DNA of 64,000 nucleotides from Seminavis robusta (taxonomy: Eukaryota; Bacillariophyta; Bacillariophyceae; Naviculales; Naviculaceae): positions 62,001 through 126,000 of the forward strand of contig CAICTM010000074.1 in the NCBI GenBank assembly GCA_903772945.1, read 5' to 3'. Positions within the stretch are counted from its first letter, which is position 1; every line of letters begins with the position of its first letter. The notes under the pieces were generated by a model. That model was not told the DNA's origin, searched no databases, and was given only the letters and a program-made list of their open reading frames with translations. The translations under genes were made by a program, and so were the position numbers. Of the stretch, positions 52,733-63,513 are shown piece by piece.

Positions 52733-55556
52733 ATGCATAGCAGCAAGAGGAGTAGTAACACCGCTTTGAGGAAGCTGGATCACCATGGCAGATTTGGTGG
52801 TCCTTCCTGGGATGCGAAACGTCTCAATCAAGGAACTTCTTCGAAAGTGGATGGAATAGAGGGTGTAGACCTCGTTGAAAGGGAATGTACAGGCACTTTA
52901 CCCAAGTCTGGTAGAAGGAAGGTTGCAGTTGCAGTTGCAGTTGCAGTTGAAGAGACAGAAGAGTCAGATGACGAAATGGTGGAAGAGAAGGATGTTACCA
53001 AGCTTACAGAACCTCCATTGCCAAACCGTGTCATTCTGGAAAGTGTTCCACTGTCGCGGCTCATCGAAGCAAACTGCAACTGCTGCCGTTGTCACCGAAA
53101 TACCTTGAAGTTGAAGTTTGTGTCTGTTGGTGTGGCAACAACACCGGTACTGTCATGCACACACTGTGAGGAGGATGCCACAGTCAAACCTAAGAGTGCA
53201 CCACCCAAAAGAACAACAATGAGGAGTTCCCATGGACGTGGTGATGCCAACATCGACTTTGAAGTGAATGTTAAATTTGTACTTGCCTTGTGGGTAGTGG
53301 TGGGGATGGTGGTACTGAGGCGGCAAGGTTCCTTGGCTTTTTATCATTGCCTGGAGCAAATTCCATGGAAAGGAGAACATTCTCTCAGATAGAGCGGCAC
53401 GTTGCTCCTTATGTTGAATACATAGTGGATGGGTACCTGCATGACAATCTGATGGAAGAGATAAGACTCATATGCAGAGACAGAAGTCAATCTGGACAGT
53501 TGGCGGGAGAGCCTTGAGACTGGGGATGCACTGGTGGACGGAACCTCCCTTCCCTATATACTAGGAACCTCCACCGACATAGGATGGAACAAAAGGTCCA
53601 GCGGCAGAACATACGACTCTCACTCTGGCCATGCCTGTTTGGTGGGAGAAAAGACACGGAAGCCAGTAAGTCTTTCCACCAAGTGCACCTTCTGTCGTAT
53701 CTGTAAAGTGAAATGGGAACTTACTGAGGAGATACCTGAACATGAGTGTGTTATCAACCATGACGATGGTGCTGGTGCAATGGAAGCTGCGTCATTGTTG
53801 AAGATGACTCAAGACCTTTACTTCGACAAGGCTGTTTGTATTTCCAATGTGGTGACCGATGACGACAGTAAGATGAGAGCCAGGTGCAAGTGGAACAATG
53901 ATGACTGACTAAAACACAACGGGCACGCACCAGGTGACAGAAGACAGTTGATCATTGGGACACGTGTTGCTCCTCCCTCTCAACAGAAGATACCAGGTCA
54001 AGTCGAGATGATACCGGTCTACCGTAGCTCTGGTGTGTTGAAGTATCCGGTTCCGCAACCTCATTTTCTCGCTGATCCGGCGCATCGTAAGAAGACATTG
54101 AAGAATCGCTTGTACAAGTTGAAGGCAAGGTCTGTCAAAACGGCCAATGACATGCAGGAGGGTGACATCCTAAGAGTATCGTTGTATTTTATCTTCTTCA
54201 TCCGTGACATGGCAAGCATCACAGAGAATGAGCGAGTGGTCAGAGCCCAGTGCATCTACAAGCATCATTTTGACGTACATGATCAATGTGTGAGTGCTGT
54301 AAAAGGAAAGTGGATACAACAGAGGAGCGATCCAAGTCGCAAAAGACTTACCCGAGCATGGAACATGACAGTCTCCTGTACATTGACATCAAAGAGGTGG
54401 TGGAGGAATTCACCACGGCGGAAAAACTGGCTGAGTTGTTCCACGACGGAGACACCCAGGTGCAATACACGGCTCTTAGCCTTATTCGCGACTCGATCCT
54501 AGATAGGGTTTGAGTTCGACTCATGACTGAGTCTCTCGTGAATAGTTATTGAGACAGGGTTCTCAATGACCGCTCTAGTCATACTAGGTTGATGATGAAA
54601 CATCACTCTAGATATTTAGCCAGCGTGGAGTACTTCCACGCTACTAGATCCATGCTAGACGAATCTTCCACGCGTTCCGTTTTAGGATCGTGGAGATACG
54701 TAGGATTACTACCGCAACCTACTCTATCACACTTTATAGTCTCCCGCGGGAGACCAGATCTACGATCCTTTGATGGTGATCTCTCTCGTTGATTAGTTTT
54801 CATAGCTTTCTAATCTCTCTCATAACTTTCATTCTCTCAAACACAAAACACTCGAAAGATCTTTACACTAGCTTTTAGCGTAGTGCACAGGTGAACGAAT
54901 TGCTAAATCAACAGATCGCATGGTTGGCCCCGAAGACGAAAACGTATTGTGGTAGCATGTCACTGGTGATGCGGGTACGCATTGCTATTGCCATTCATCT
55001 CGTGGGAAATCTGGTGTTGTGGCGTGACCTCTTCTTCAGCATTGGGTTGGATGCCGACATGTTGACAGAGTACCGACTGCTAATGCGCGACAAAACGAGG
55101 AACAGTAAGTTAGTGAACTCGAGGAAGACAGACTATCGTGTCAAACGCAAGAAGACGATGCATGACAAGGTACAGGGGTACATGAAACAACTGAAGATAG
55201 ACCGAGTCAACGGCATGGCTTACCAGTCTGGTTTGGCAATGGATGCAGACAACGGCACACCGCCATTGTCGGAGGTAATGTGTTCGAAGTGTCATCAACT
55301 TGGCCACAAAGATGCAAGGAGTGGAAAGTGTCCAAACAATGCGAAGAATCGATGTAAACGGAGTAAGGCCAATCCCAGCAATCTCATGAATGCAACCTCA
55401 ATGCTCGAAGAAGAAGATAGCAATGTTCTTCCCATGCATGAAGAAGAACATAGCAGGGACGGCGATGAGAATGATATTTCGCTCATAGATAACATTCCCC
55501 TCACGAGCGATCCACACGTCGCAGAATTGTCGGAATCGCTAGCCAACAATGGTTGA
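52733..55556 (+). mobile_element. Mutator-like DNA transposase, degenerate
   Basis: The pieces in order match the Mutator-like transposase domain found in protist genomes. First comes a Cys-pair zinc region (CNCCRCH, then SCTHCEEDA) with NRVILESVPLSRLIE near 53020. Then FLGFLSLPGANSMERRTFSQ (~53335) and DIGWNKRSSGRTYDSHSGHA (~53578) lead into TKCTFCRICK, a HECVINHDDGAGAMEA acidic block, and VTDDDSKMRARC. Further on are PHFLADPAHRKKTL (~54057), then NQQIAWLAPKTKTYCGSMSL and a basic tail (~54900). A late Cys/His knuckle (CSKCHQLGH) may bind DNA or RNA. The frame shifts near 53290-53390 and has stops around 53516 and 53906. A solo LTR sits inside. No terminal inverted repeats were found by eye. 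Confidence 0.7.
54461..54887. repeat. Solo LTR of the Ty3/gypsy-type family
   Basis: A 427-bp LTR with TG...CA ends (TGCAATACACGG to GTAGTGCA) flanked by a 4-bp direct repeat CAGG (54457-54460 and 54888-54891). It is homologous along its length to the two LTRs at 57659 and 61895. No internal region is left, so it is a solo LTR. It lies inside the Mutator-like transposase region, so it inserted after that element. Confidence 0.85.
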
Positions 55557-55948
55557 ACATCGCCGAACACATATAGTTACACCTTACTCTAGACACCCGG
55601 AATAGCCAGAGTTCGCATGCATCGACTTTGCAAGAATCGTCGAATCTGAGTTGGCGAGATCGCGAAACTATGTGTTTTGTCAAATCTACGTAGCTATTGG
55701 GTACGACGATGTATGTACTAAAATAGTATAGAAAGTCTAGCGTTATCAATAGCTAACATTCATTGGTGGTGAAAACCGGTGTTCTTTTTCGACAAATACA
55801 CAACACATGTTTCCTTTACGGAACTCATCGTTCCGAGAAGTCGCTCGAAGGTTCCGAGACGTCGCTGATTGGACCATTGACAGGTTGAGAGAGGAACAAC
55901 GGTGGTCTTTGGAACAGATTGAACGAGGAGCAACGATAGTCTTTGGTA
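55557..55948. other. Spacer ~390 bp
   Basis: No gene. A short GGTTCCGAGA(C/A)GTCGCT repeat lies near 55835-55868 and a GGTCTTTGG(A/T)AC word repeats near 55902 and 55938. Confidence 0.35.
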
Positions 55949-56562
55949 CTAGTCTTCCCATAAATCCAGCGACTTGCTTTTGACACCACCTTCCATTGCC
56001 TTTGCACCGTTGCTCATGACACTTTTCGCCTCCACCACCTTCTTTGGATCAGCCGGCATGAACGTACTGTAACGAACACCTTTTGGATTGGGGTACAATG
56101 ACCGAACAGCCTTGACGAAACAAGTGGGCAACTGCTTTCTCCCGTTGATGAACTTGTACCCATTGACGGCGTAGTACCAGTAGAAGCACCAGCGATTGTG
56201 GTTGGCAGCCAAGTCATCGAAGGAGTCACCATCGAGTTCTCCGTTCAACCTGCTGGAAACAGAGAGATACAAGTCGTGCACGTCCACATCCTCAAGAGGC
56301 AAGGTAAGAAGAATGCGCCGAATGAATCCATACTCTGAACAACACTGGCAACTGTTGTGATGACCCTCTTCTCCAACCGCTGGCTGTGTCACAATGAAAT
56401 AACTTCCTTCCACGCTTGTTTTCCTCTTCGTCATACAGATCGAAGGTATCCAGGAGATTCTCCCGCATGTCGCATCCACGAGACTTCATCATGTCAAAGT
56501 CCATTTGCTCCCTCCAATGCTGACGGCTGAGTTCATGCTGGATCCAGTTTCCATGGAAGTAA
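55949..56562 (-). pseudogene. Fragment of an unrecognised repeated ORF, cut by a MITE
   Basis: Reading right to left there is FHGNWIQHELSRQHWREQM, then MDFDMMKSRGCDMRENLLDT. In another frame follow CQCCSEYGFIRRILLTLP, NRWCFYWYYAVNGYKFINGR and KQLPTCFVKAVRSLYPN, with a stop at 55949. The conserved-looking Trp/Tyr/Cys residues suggest a real protein family, probably repeated in this genome, but I do not recognise it. Frame breaks make it a pseudogene. The right end stops exactly at the MITE border. Confidence 0.5.
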
Positions 56563-57491
56563 GGCCGCTCTCTACCGGAGGGACTAAAGTAGGGACTAAA
56601 GGAATCCTTTAGGTGGTTGTTTAGTTCAAGATTTAGTCATTATCCTTTAGTAATGGTGGTGTCTACCAGCAGATGACTAAATCTCGGACTAAACAATTTA
56701 GTCGAGTTTTTAGTCAAAACGTGGTGTCTACCGTGGCGACTAAACAAATGACTGAACAAATGACTAAACGGAACACTACTGGACTTAAAGGACTCAAAAA
56801 AGATGTAACGGACTCAAACAAAGACTTAACAGAAGGGATTAAAGGACTCAAACAAAGACTTAACAGAAGTGATTACTTTTTTGAGATAACAAGACTGAGA
56901 TAACAAGACTCAAAACACACCATTGCCATGCACCTCGATCGTTTGCACCTCTACTACTACTATACCGGTACTACTACTATCATTGGATCGTTCGATCGTT
57001 TGCACCTCTACTACTACTATCATTCGATCGTTCGATCGTTCGATCGTTTGCACCTCTTGGATGGTTCCATGGTTCGATCGTTCGATCGTTTGCACCTCTA
57101 CTATCGGCCGAGCCGATACTCCTCTTCGATCGTTCGATCGTTCGGAACTCCCACGAAGGCACCTCTGTGGTAATCCTGTTGGAATTTGTTATCCAACTGT
57201 GGTGTTAGGTTTTTTCGCACCTCTACTCTATCAGCTCTGTCGCGATGCCTGCTGATAGTAGCTGTCCAATGGGCTATCGATTCGGTTCTTTAAAGAGGCT
57301 TTAGGTCGGTACGCTCCGCACCGGACTAACCAGGCCTCCGGGTTAGGTCGGTGGAACGGAACTTTGGTGACTAAACCCTTTCTCCGTGGGACGTTTTAGT
57401 TGGCTTGGGGTAGCCGACCCGCCCGGAGGACTAACATGGATAACTACGAAATATGGCTTAGTCGCTACTTTAGCCCCGGTAGAGAGCGGCC
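56563..57491. mobile_element. PIF/Harbinger-like MITE (TAA target duplication)
   Basis: Inverted ends begin GGCCGCTCTCTACCGG (56563) and end CCGGTAGAGAGCGGCC (57491); the match continues inward over CTAAAGTAG to ~38 bp. TAA flanks each end (56560-56562 and 57492-57494), the 3-bp TWA duplication of PIF/Harbinger elements. The interior has GACTAAA-type words near both ends and five copies of a CGATCGTTTGCACCTCTAC-type unit at about 56940-57105. There is no transposase ORF, so it is non-autonomous. Confidence 0.75.
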
Positions 57492-57494
57492 TAA

Positions 57495-57658
57495 ACCTTT
57501 GTCAGGTGCCATCATGAGACAGTGGATCGACTCATATGACATCAATCGAAGTACTCTTCTCTTCAAGTGGAAACCACTGCACCCAACCTGGACACTGCGC
57601 GAATGGCCTTGTCGTCAATCATCTTCTCAACAACCAGTGGGCGGGTAGATTGCCAGTT
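57495..57658 (-). pseudogene. Fragment of a repeated ORF between MITE and LTR element
   Basis: From right to left, NWQSTRPLVVEKMIDDKAIR then AVSRLGAVVST reads up to a stop. Beyond this, a different frame looks coding (LRLMSYESIHCLMMAPDKG) and runs to the MITE. It appears to link the fragment at 62371-62959 with the one at 55949-56562, the mobile elements having split the stretch. Confidence 0.4.
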
Positions 57659-58065
57659 TGCAATGACACGGCTCTTAGCTTTTCGCGACTCGATCGCTAG
57701 ATAGGGTTTGATTCGACTCATGACTGAGTCTTCGTGAATAGTCATTTGAGACAGGGTTCTCAATGACCGCGCTAGTCATACTAGGTTGATGAATGAAACA
57801 TAGCTCTAGAGTTTAGCAGCGTGGAGTACTTCCAGCTACTAGATATGCTAGACGAATACTTCCACGCTTCCGTTTTGGTCGTGGAGAGACGTAGTATACT
57901 ACCCCAACCTACTCCACACACTTAAGTCCCCGCGGAAGCCAGATCTACTATCCTTGATGATGATCTCTCGTTGATTAGTTTTCATAGCTTTCTAATCCTT
58001 CTCATAACTTTCATTCTCTCAAACTCAAACACTCGAAAGATCTTAACTAGCTTTAGCGTAGTGCA
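57659..58065 (+). repeat. Left LTR of the Ty3/gypsy-type element
   Basis: Starts TGCAATGACACGGCTC and ends TAGCGTAGTGCA. Homologous to the right LTR and to the solo LTR at 54461-54887. Confidence 0.85.
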
Positions 58066-61000
58066 TTTTTGTTAACACACACAAATGAGCTTTCAGCTAC
58101 CTCAACCCATTCCTACCATAAATGCCTCAAGGAAAGCATCCGTTCCGCAACTTCGAGAAACAGTTGCGTGACAAACCATTCTTCCTCTCGTCGACAATGA
58201 GAAGAAAAGGATCGCGATACCAACGAACTGCGTTGTGCAACCAACTGCAACTGACATGTGCTCAGTCGCAAATCAGAAGAATCTGAACAATGCAGGAAAC
58301 TTCTCTATCAATTTCAATCATTGGATGGAGAAATCTCTATACTGTTAGCCAGGTGGTATGAGAAAGAATCCTAGGAACATGTTCCCAAGATTTAGAACTC
58401 TACAAGTGCAGACATATAATCCCTAATCTATCACAATCTAGCAGTGATAAGAATATCTGCAACTGAGCTAAACCAATTGCTACCAGAGAGTTGAAGAATG
58501 TAGTCTCCTGCCCTAGAAGCTGCTCAAGTCTACTCCTGATGACTGCTTGGCATTAGCAGCAGGTTGAACCTCTCTGCGTGAGCCACCACCTCGCGTGCAA
58601 GACATGGACATCTCAGACCATGACTAGTATTCAAGGAGATGGTTCAATCCACAGCTAGTAGATAATAAGCGGAGAAGCACGAACCAGAAAAGAACCCGTT
58701 AAACTCCGTTTGCTACTGGATACAGGAGCATCCGGAACCTTTGATTGCTCAACACTCATGCAGAAATATAGCATCAGAAGGATCTGTGGGGTGCTCAGCA
58801 AAGTATGTGGAACTACCATCTGCAGGAGAATTTAAAACGTACCAGCAAGACGAAGTGCACACAAGTGCTATTAGATTACACTCGAATTCGCACAAAGATA
58901 GATTTATCCGAAGTGATTTTTACACGATCAGCGCTTATGAGAGCTTAGGGGCAGATGATACATGAATCAATCAAGGAGAAGGTACAGACTGACATTCGAC
59001 GATGCTAAGAATCAAGTCGATGATTTCAGCTACCTAGTCCGATACTATTCGACAAGGCATGCCATCGTACTATGAAGGACCAGCGCATACCATAAGCAAT
59101 ACGGAACTTGCCCATCCTGATTCCACTAAAGCTGTGTGATTGACACAGTGCCCAGATACGTCTCAGAGAGATTCTGAATGCGAAATACGAACGATAGCTG
59201 ACTTCATGCAGCGGTTGCCCTATAAGTCAAGATCAATTAAACAACGGAAGAGAAGGAGACACTTCTCTGGTTCAGAATATCCTGACCTATTCCTAGTGCT
59301 CGTACTATAGCGAAGAGTGATCTTAGCTAGTGAGATGGACGACTACGACAGTTAGAACTTCTCCCTGATGCTTAAACCCTATCATGCTAGGGCTTATCCT
59401 ATTCCACGGTTCATACCAACACTCTTTAAATGGAGGTTGAAGCGTTTCTGCGAGGCAGGAGTACTCAAGAAGGTAAACCAGTTCACGAGTGGGCGGCACC
59501 AAACCTTCATCATTCCAAGAAAGAATCTGTACGATTCATCTACTGATATCGAGACGCAAACCAAAATCGGAACAAGAGTTAAAGCGAAGCCTTATCTATC
59601 CCAAAAACAGGACATGCTCTTGAATCTAGATGAATTCAAATACGCTATAGTACTAGACTGAACAGGGACAATACCACACACGAGCTGTCACCTCACTCGA
59701 AACAACTCTGTTACATCGTACTCCCGTGGGGAAAGTACGAGTACCACGGTTGCCATGGGCCTATGTAATAGTCCGACATCTTCCAAAGGAACATAATGCG
59801 AGCCTAGAATAGTCCGTGCAATCATTGATGATCTACTCATCCTACTAACGGCGATCTAGCAGATACGTTGAAAAGTTGGATGAAGTTCTCCGAAGCTTGA
59901 GAAGCCGGACTTAAGACAATGCTACCAAGTCCTTCTTCGCAAGAGGAGAATTGAATACTAGGTTACTGGATTACTCGAGAAGGATCCAACCTATAACCAA
60001 GAAAATAGACGCGATCCAGAAATCGCTCTCCTACAACAGGAAGAAACTGTAGATTCATTGGACTAGTGAACTACTATAGAAACATGTGGATTAGACGATC
60101 ACATTACTGGCGCACTCGCTTCGTTGACTCAAAACAACGAAGTGGAAATGGCGGCAGACTGCTTAGCCAGATGAGAAAGATCATCAGCAAAAACTTGCTC
60201 CGCCTACCCTGCTCAACGATACTTCGTTATCCACACGGATGCGAGTGATACTCACTAGGTGCTAATTTCCAGAAGGGAAAGACCTATGCGTTCTACAGAG
60301 AAGCAACCCTGCTCAGACACGTACAAGTTACCGAGAAGGAACTTCTCAGTATGGTAGAAACTCTAAAAGAGTTCCGTAACATTCTTCTGGGACAGGAGAT
60401 CGTTGTACATACGGACCACAAGAAATTACATGTAAGAACTTCAATACCGATCGCGAATGCGATGGCGCCTTATTCTGGAGAATACGGCCCTGAACTCGGA
60501 CACAAGGGCGAACAGAACATCGTCGCTGATGCGTTGCCGAGACTTAACATCTCCAACAACGACGGTTTTTCGAACAGATGGACGCCAACGAATCGCTGAC
60601 TCATGGCTGCAACGAAGAGGACTTCCCTAGGATTTCCTCTCTCGTTCCCCGAGATCGAACATCGTCAGAAAGATGACAACGTTATCAAGAAGCCCTCAGG
60701 GACAAGCCAAACGATTACAAAGCAATCTTTCCCCAGAGGGGATAAGTCTACGACTTAGTAGTTAAGAACGATAAAATCGTCGTACCTAAAAACTATGCAG
60801 AAGAAGCTAGTGAATGGTACTATGGTGCTGATGCATCCTGGCGGGACTCGCACAGAACTAACCATCAGCAACACTACACCTGGAAAGACTGCGCAGGATG
60901 TGCAGGCCGTATGTCAGCGTTGCCAAACTGCCAGATGAACAAACCAAACGCGTAGCTGGGATGATGCCTCCAAAGACTTGCGAGAGATCCTTGGGAAAGA

Positions 61001-61894
61001 CTATGTATTGACCTGATAGGCCCTTACAACGTCGGGATCCTAAGAAAAAGGAATTCCTGCACACTTCATTGCCTGACAATGATATGATCCTAACCGGATG
61101 TTTCGAGATTGCAGAGATCTGCTCCAAGGCAGCAGACGAAGTAGCCATCGTCCTAGAACAAACGTGGCTTACTCGGTATCCATGCCTGCTGAGGTTATCA
61201 TGATAGAGGACGCGAGTTCCGCGCAGAGGTCGAAAAGACACTCCGGGATGAATATGGACTTCGCCGCAAGTTCATCACTACGCGTAACCCTCAAGCCAAC
61301 TCTATGGTCGAGCGTGCTCATCAAACCATACGTAACTTGATCGCTTTCAAAACATCAAGTGCCAAGACGACCTCGTGAATGATCCTGGGATGGAGTCCTC
61401 ACGGGGTTCGCTTTGCAATGATGCCACGATCATACCACCTTGTCCCAACGCCCGCAAACTCGTTTCAATCTGACAAGATTCACAATCGTTTCAAGCCAAC
61501 TGGAAGTACATTAAGGAAGTCGCCACGACTAATCCAACAAAAACAACGACAGGAAAACGCGACGCGTGTCCCTCCACAATACAATGTCAACGAAACCGTA
61601 TGATTCAACAGTATCAGCAACCGCAAGTACGGTCAGCCAAAGTACAAAGGTCCTTACAATATAGACGAGTCAATGACAATGGCACTGGTCGGCTCCAACA
61701 TGCTACCCCAACGCGGCACAGTCTCCAGACTTGGAACATAAGGTATATAACACCCATACAAGGCCTGATACCTTGTAAGGATTGCCATCGTGCGAGCACA
61801 TGTCTACATCCAATCCCATGAGAGTGCCCCGCACTTAAATCATATGTTTCCTTGTCGACTGTGTCCGCCTTCTGTGACCCTTGTCAGGGGCGAA

Positions 61895-62370
61895 TGCAAT
61901 ACACCGGCTCTTCCTATATCGCGACTCGATCTCAGATAGGGTTTGAGTTGACTCATGAACGAGTCTTTCGTGAATAGTATTTGAGACAGGGTTCTAATAC
62001 CGCGCTAGTCATACTAGTTTGATATGAAACATCGCTCTAGATATTTAGCCAGCGTGGGTACTTTCACGTTACTAGATCTAAGGTTAGAGAATCTTCCACG
62101 CGCTCCGTTTTAGGATCGTGGAGAGACGTAGGATTACTCCGCACCTACTCTATCACACTTTATAGTCTCCCGCGGAAGCCAGATCTACGATCCCTTGAAT
62201 GATGATCTCTCTCGTTGATTAGTTTTCATAGCTTCTAATCTTCTCTAAACTTTCATTCTCTCAAACTCAAAAACCTCGAAAGATCTTTACCACTAGCTTC
62301 TCTCATAACTTTCATTCTCTCAAACTCAAAACACTCGAAAGATCTTTACACTAGCTTTTAGCGTAGTGCA
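61895..62370 (+). repeat. Right LTR of the Ty3/gypsy-type element
   Basis: Starts TGCAATACACCGGCTC and ends TAGCGTAGTGCA. A ~57-bp segment containing CTCAAACTCAAAA and CGAAAGATCTTTA is present twice in tandem near its right end. Confidence 0.85.
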
Positions 62371-62959
62371 CAGTGGATGGAATAACGTCACGCATGCTGA
62401 TGGGAAGAAGATTAATGACTTTCTTGTTGGGCGGAAGCTTCCAGTGGAAGTCATTGATGAGCATGTACATCTTGTACATGTAGCTGCAGTTGGATGTCTG
62501 TGTGATGATGGCATAGTCATCCACAAAGACAGTCGATCCCACATAGAGGGTGTATGCGGTGAAATAATGGGAGAGCCCACTGTTAACCGTGGCCTTGAAC
62601 ATGGTACCACTTCCATTCATCAACACAAGATTGTAAGACATCACAGTGCTTGACATGTCGTGGGTCTTGTACTCGCGAGACACTTTCTTTGCCTCAACCA
62701 CAGTGAAAGCAGGGGCAGAGTCAGTTTCTTCGATGTCCGGTGGTTTCAATCCCTCTCCTTTCACCCAATACTTGGCGTCAGGCTTGACTGTCACTCCATC
62801 ACGAAAGCCACCACCCATGGACAGGACTTTAGGAAGAGCAACAATACTCATCAAGCAAGCATCAGTGGCAAAATCAAGGCAGCCCTCTTCATAGGATTCT
62901 ACCCTGGAAGCGCGGTTCATGGGGAAAGCTTGTAAGTACACAACGGCGAAATGGCGCAA
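62371..62959 (-). pseudogene. Fragment of an unrecognised repeated ORF, cut by the LTR element
   Basis: Right to left it reads MRHFAVVYLQAF, then GGGFRDGVTVKPDAKYWVKG, FTVVEAKKVSREYKTHDMSS, VNSGLSHYFTAYTLYVGS, and VINLLPISMRDVIPST, ending at the LTR border. Composition and hydrophobic patterning are coding-like. The family is unknown. It continues as coding-like sequence on the far side of the LTR element (57495-57658). Confidence 0.45.
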
Positions 62960-63513
62960 AACAGTGTCACAATGAGGCTGATCTTTTTCGTTCTTGTTTT
63001 TTCAGTTCAGCGTGATTTCTTCTCGAGCGTGCACACCCACGCTGATTTCGATATCTTTGATATCTTTCTGCCAATGCGATATAACAGTTTCGGCCGCTCA
63101 CTATTCCAACACGACAACAAACTAACTTGCCCCTACCAACATGGATAACAGTATCGGCATTTTACTCTCCAATGACATGATAGCAAGCCACTATACATTG
63201 TTGAGTACGGGGCATCACGTGCCGAAGAAAGAAACATAAAATATTGGCTCACTATCGAGCAAAGTCAATGCCACAACAAAACACCCCGTGGGACATCCTT
63301 TGAGAGAAAGAGACGATAGTAGTAACAGTGAGTGTTACCGTAGGACATGTACTAGGGCCTACGTACGCACAAGCCCACACCATCTTACTCACATTAGACG
63401 CTCTCGGTACAAGATATTTCTTATCACTAAGTAAAATAGATACTCGCAAAATGGCGAAGACGTCGCTTGCACGATCGCTCACAATGGCGATAACAGGCCC
63501 AAGACGCTTGCGT
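62960..63513. other. Spacer ~550 bp
   Basis: Nothing coding supported. Confidence 0.4.

Larger units (their letters stand above)
57659..62370 (+). mobile_element. Ty3/gypsy-type LTR retrotransposon, old and broken
   Basis: A ~4.7-kb element with LTRs at 57659-58065 and 61895-62370, both with TG...CA ends, and a near-direct CAGT on both flanks. The internal part holds reverse-transcriptase signal at ~59.3-59.8 kb, RNase H signal at ~60.2-60.6 kb and integrase-like signal at ~60.8-61.4 kb. The order RT, RNase H, integrase fits Ty3/gypsy. The two LTRs differ visibly in sequence and length (the right one carries an internal ~57-bp duplication), so the insertion is old. It is broken throughout by many changes. 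Confidence 0.8.

Noticed and set aside
52500-55900. Terminal inverted repeats of the Mutator-like element using GGAACCTCCGA-like words
   Set aside because: The match between the left (near 52509) and right (near 55850) words is too short and has mismatches. I could not set the ends of the element.
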